Source: Tetrahymena elliotti 4EA
Taxonomy: Eukaryota > Ciliophora > Oligohymenophorea > Hymenostomatida > Tetrahymenidae
Length of the DNA stretch: 64,000 nucleotides
Reading direction: 5' to 3'
Assembly (NCBI GenBank): GCA_000231825.2
Contig: JH720294.1
Span: 1,047,013 to 1,111,012, forward strand
The notes under the pieces were generated by a model. The model was not told where the DNA came from. It did no database searches and worked only from the letters and a program-made list of their open reading frames with translations. Positions 63,992 to 64,000 of this stretch are shown here, one piece after another (position 1 is the stretch's first letter; each line of letters starts with the position of its first letter). A program made the translations under genes and the position numbers.

Positions 63992-64000
63992 GAAATCTAA

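Noticed and set aside
71..64000. Standard-code ORFs of 60-130 codons throughout
   Set aside because: Nearly all are antisense or fragments of longer frames that open fully once TAA and TAG are read as Gln; the few real ones are pieces of the genes listed.
1..64000. tRNA, rRNA, CRISPR arrays, telomeric C4A2 repeats
   Set aside because: No cloverleaf-like G+C-rich segment, no spaced identical repeats of CRISPR type and no CCCCAA runs were seen.

Overview
The window looks like macronuclear DNA of an oligohymenophorean ciliate, most likely Tetrahymena or a close relative. It is extremely A+T-rich. Long, conserved reading frames appear only when TAA and TAG are read as glutamine and TGA is the only stop. 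Introns are A+T-rich, begin GTA and end AG. Because of the code, most standard-code ORFs here are fragments or antisense shadows, and the gene models below were read by hand with the ciliate code. The single run of N (45648-45756) marks a draft assembly.

Layout. At 1-5.1 kb are the possible 3' end of a gene, a CCCH zinc-finger gene (+), a small unknown gene (-) and a weakly supported membrane-protein gene (+). At 6.4-22.9 kb is a family cluster on the minus strand: one very large cysteine-rich, beta-helix, multi-pass membrane protein (11133-22893), a broken 3' copy (6551-8045), a small 3' relic (10630-10810) and an intact single-exon leucine-rich-repeat gene between the copies. At 22.9-26.8 kb is a gene-poor block with tandem repeats. 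Ribosomal protein eS28 (-) and V-ATPase subunit C (-) follow, up to 31.35 kb.

From 33 to 49 kb all genes are on the plus strand and most are ciliary or plausibly so: CFAP57, a casein kinase 1, a coiled-coil protein with a C-terminal beta-sandwich-like domain (its intron holds the minisatellite and assembly gap), and an LRRC23-like radial-spoke protein. At 49.6-53.4 kb is a CSC1/TMEM63 osmosensitive-channel homologue (-). Then come TAF10 (-), a CPBP-family intramembrane protease (-), a B-box-like zinc-finger protein (+), a WD-repeat CRT10-like protein (-) and a protein-kinase-like gene with in-frame TGA codons (+).

Nothing points to operons: genes are separated by 0.3-3.9 kb of A/T-rich DNA and carry their own introns. 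The functional themes are the cilium/axoneme (33-49 kb), basic housekeeping (eS28, V-ATPase, TAF10) and a ciliate-specific large surface-protein family undergoing local duplication and decay. I saw no tRNA, rRNA, CRISPR array, telomere or bacterial-type mobile element.
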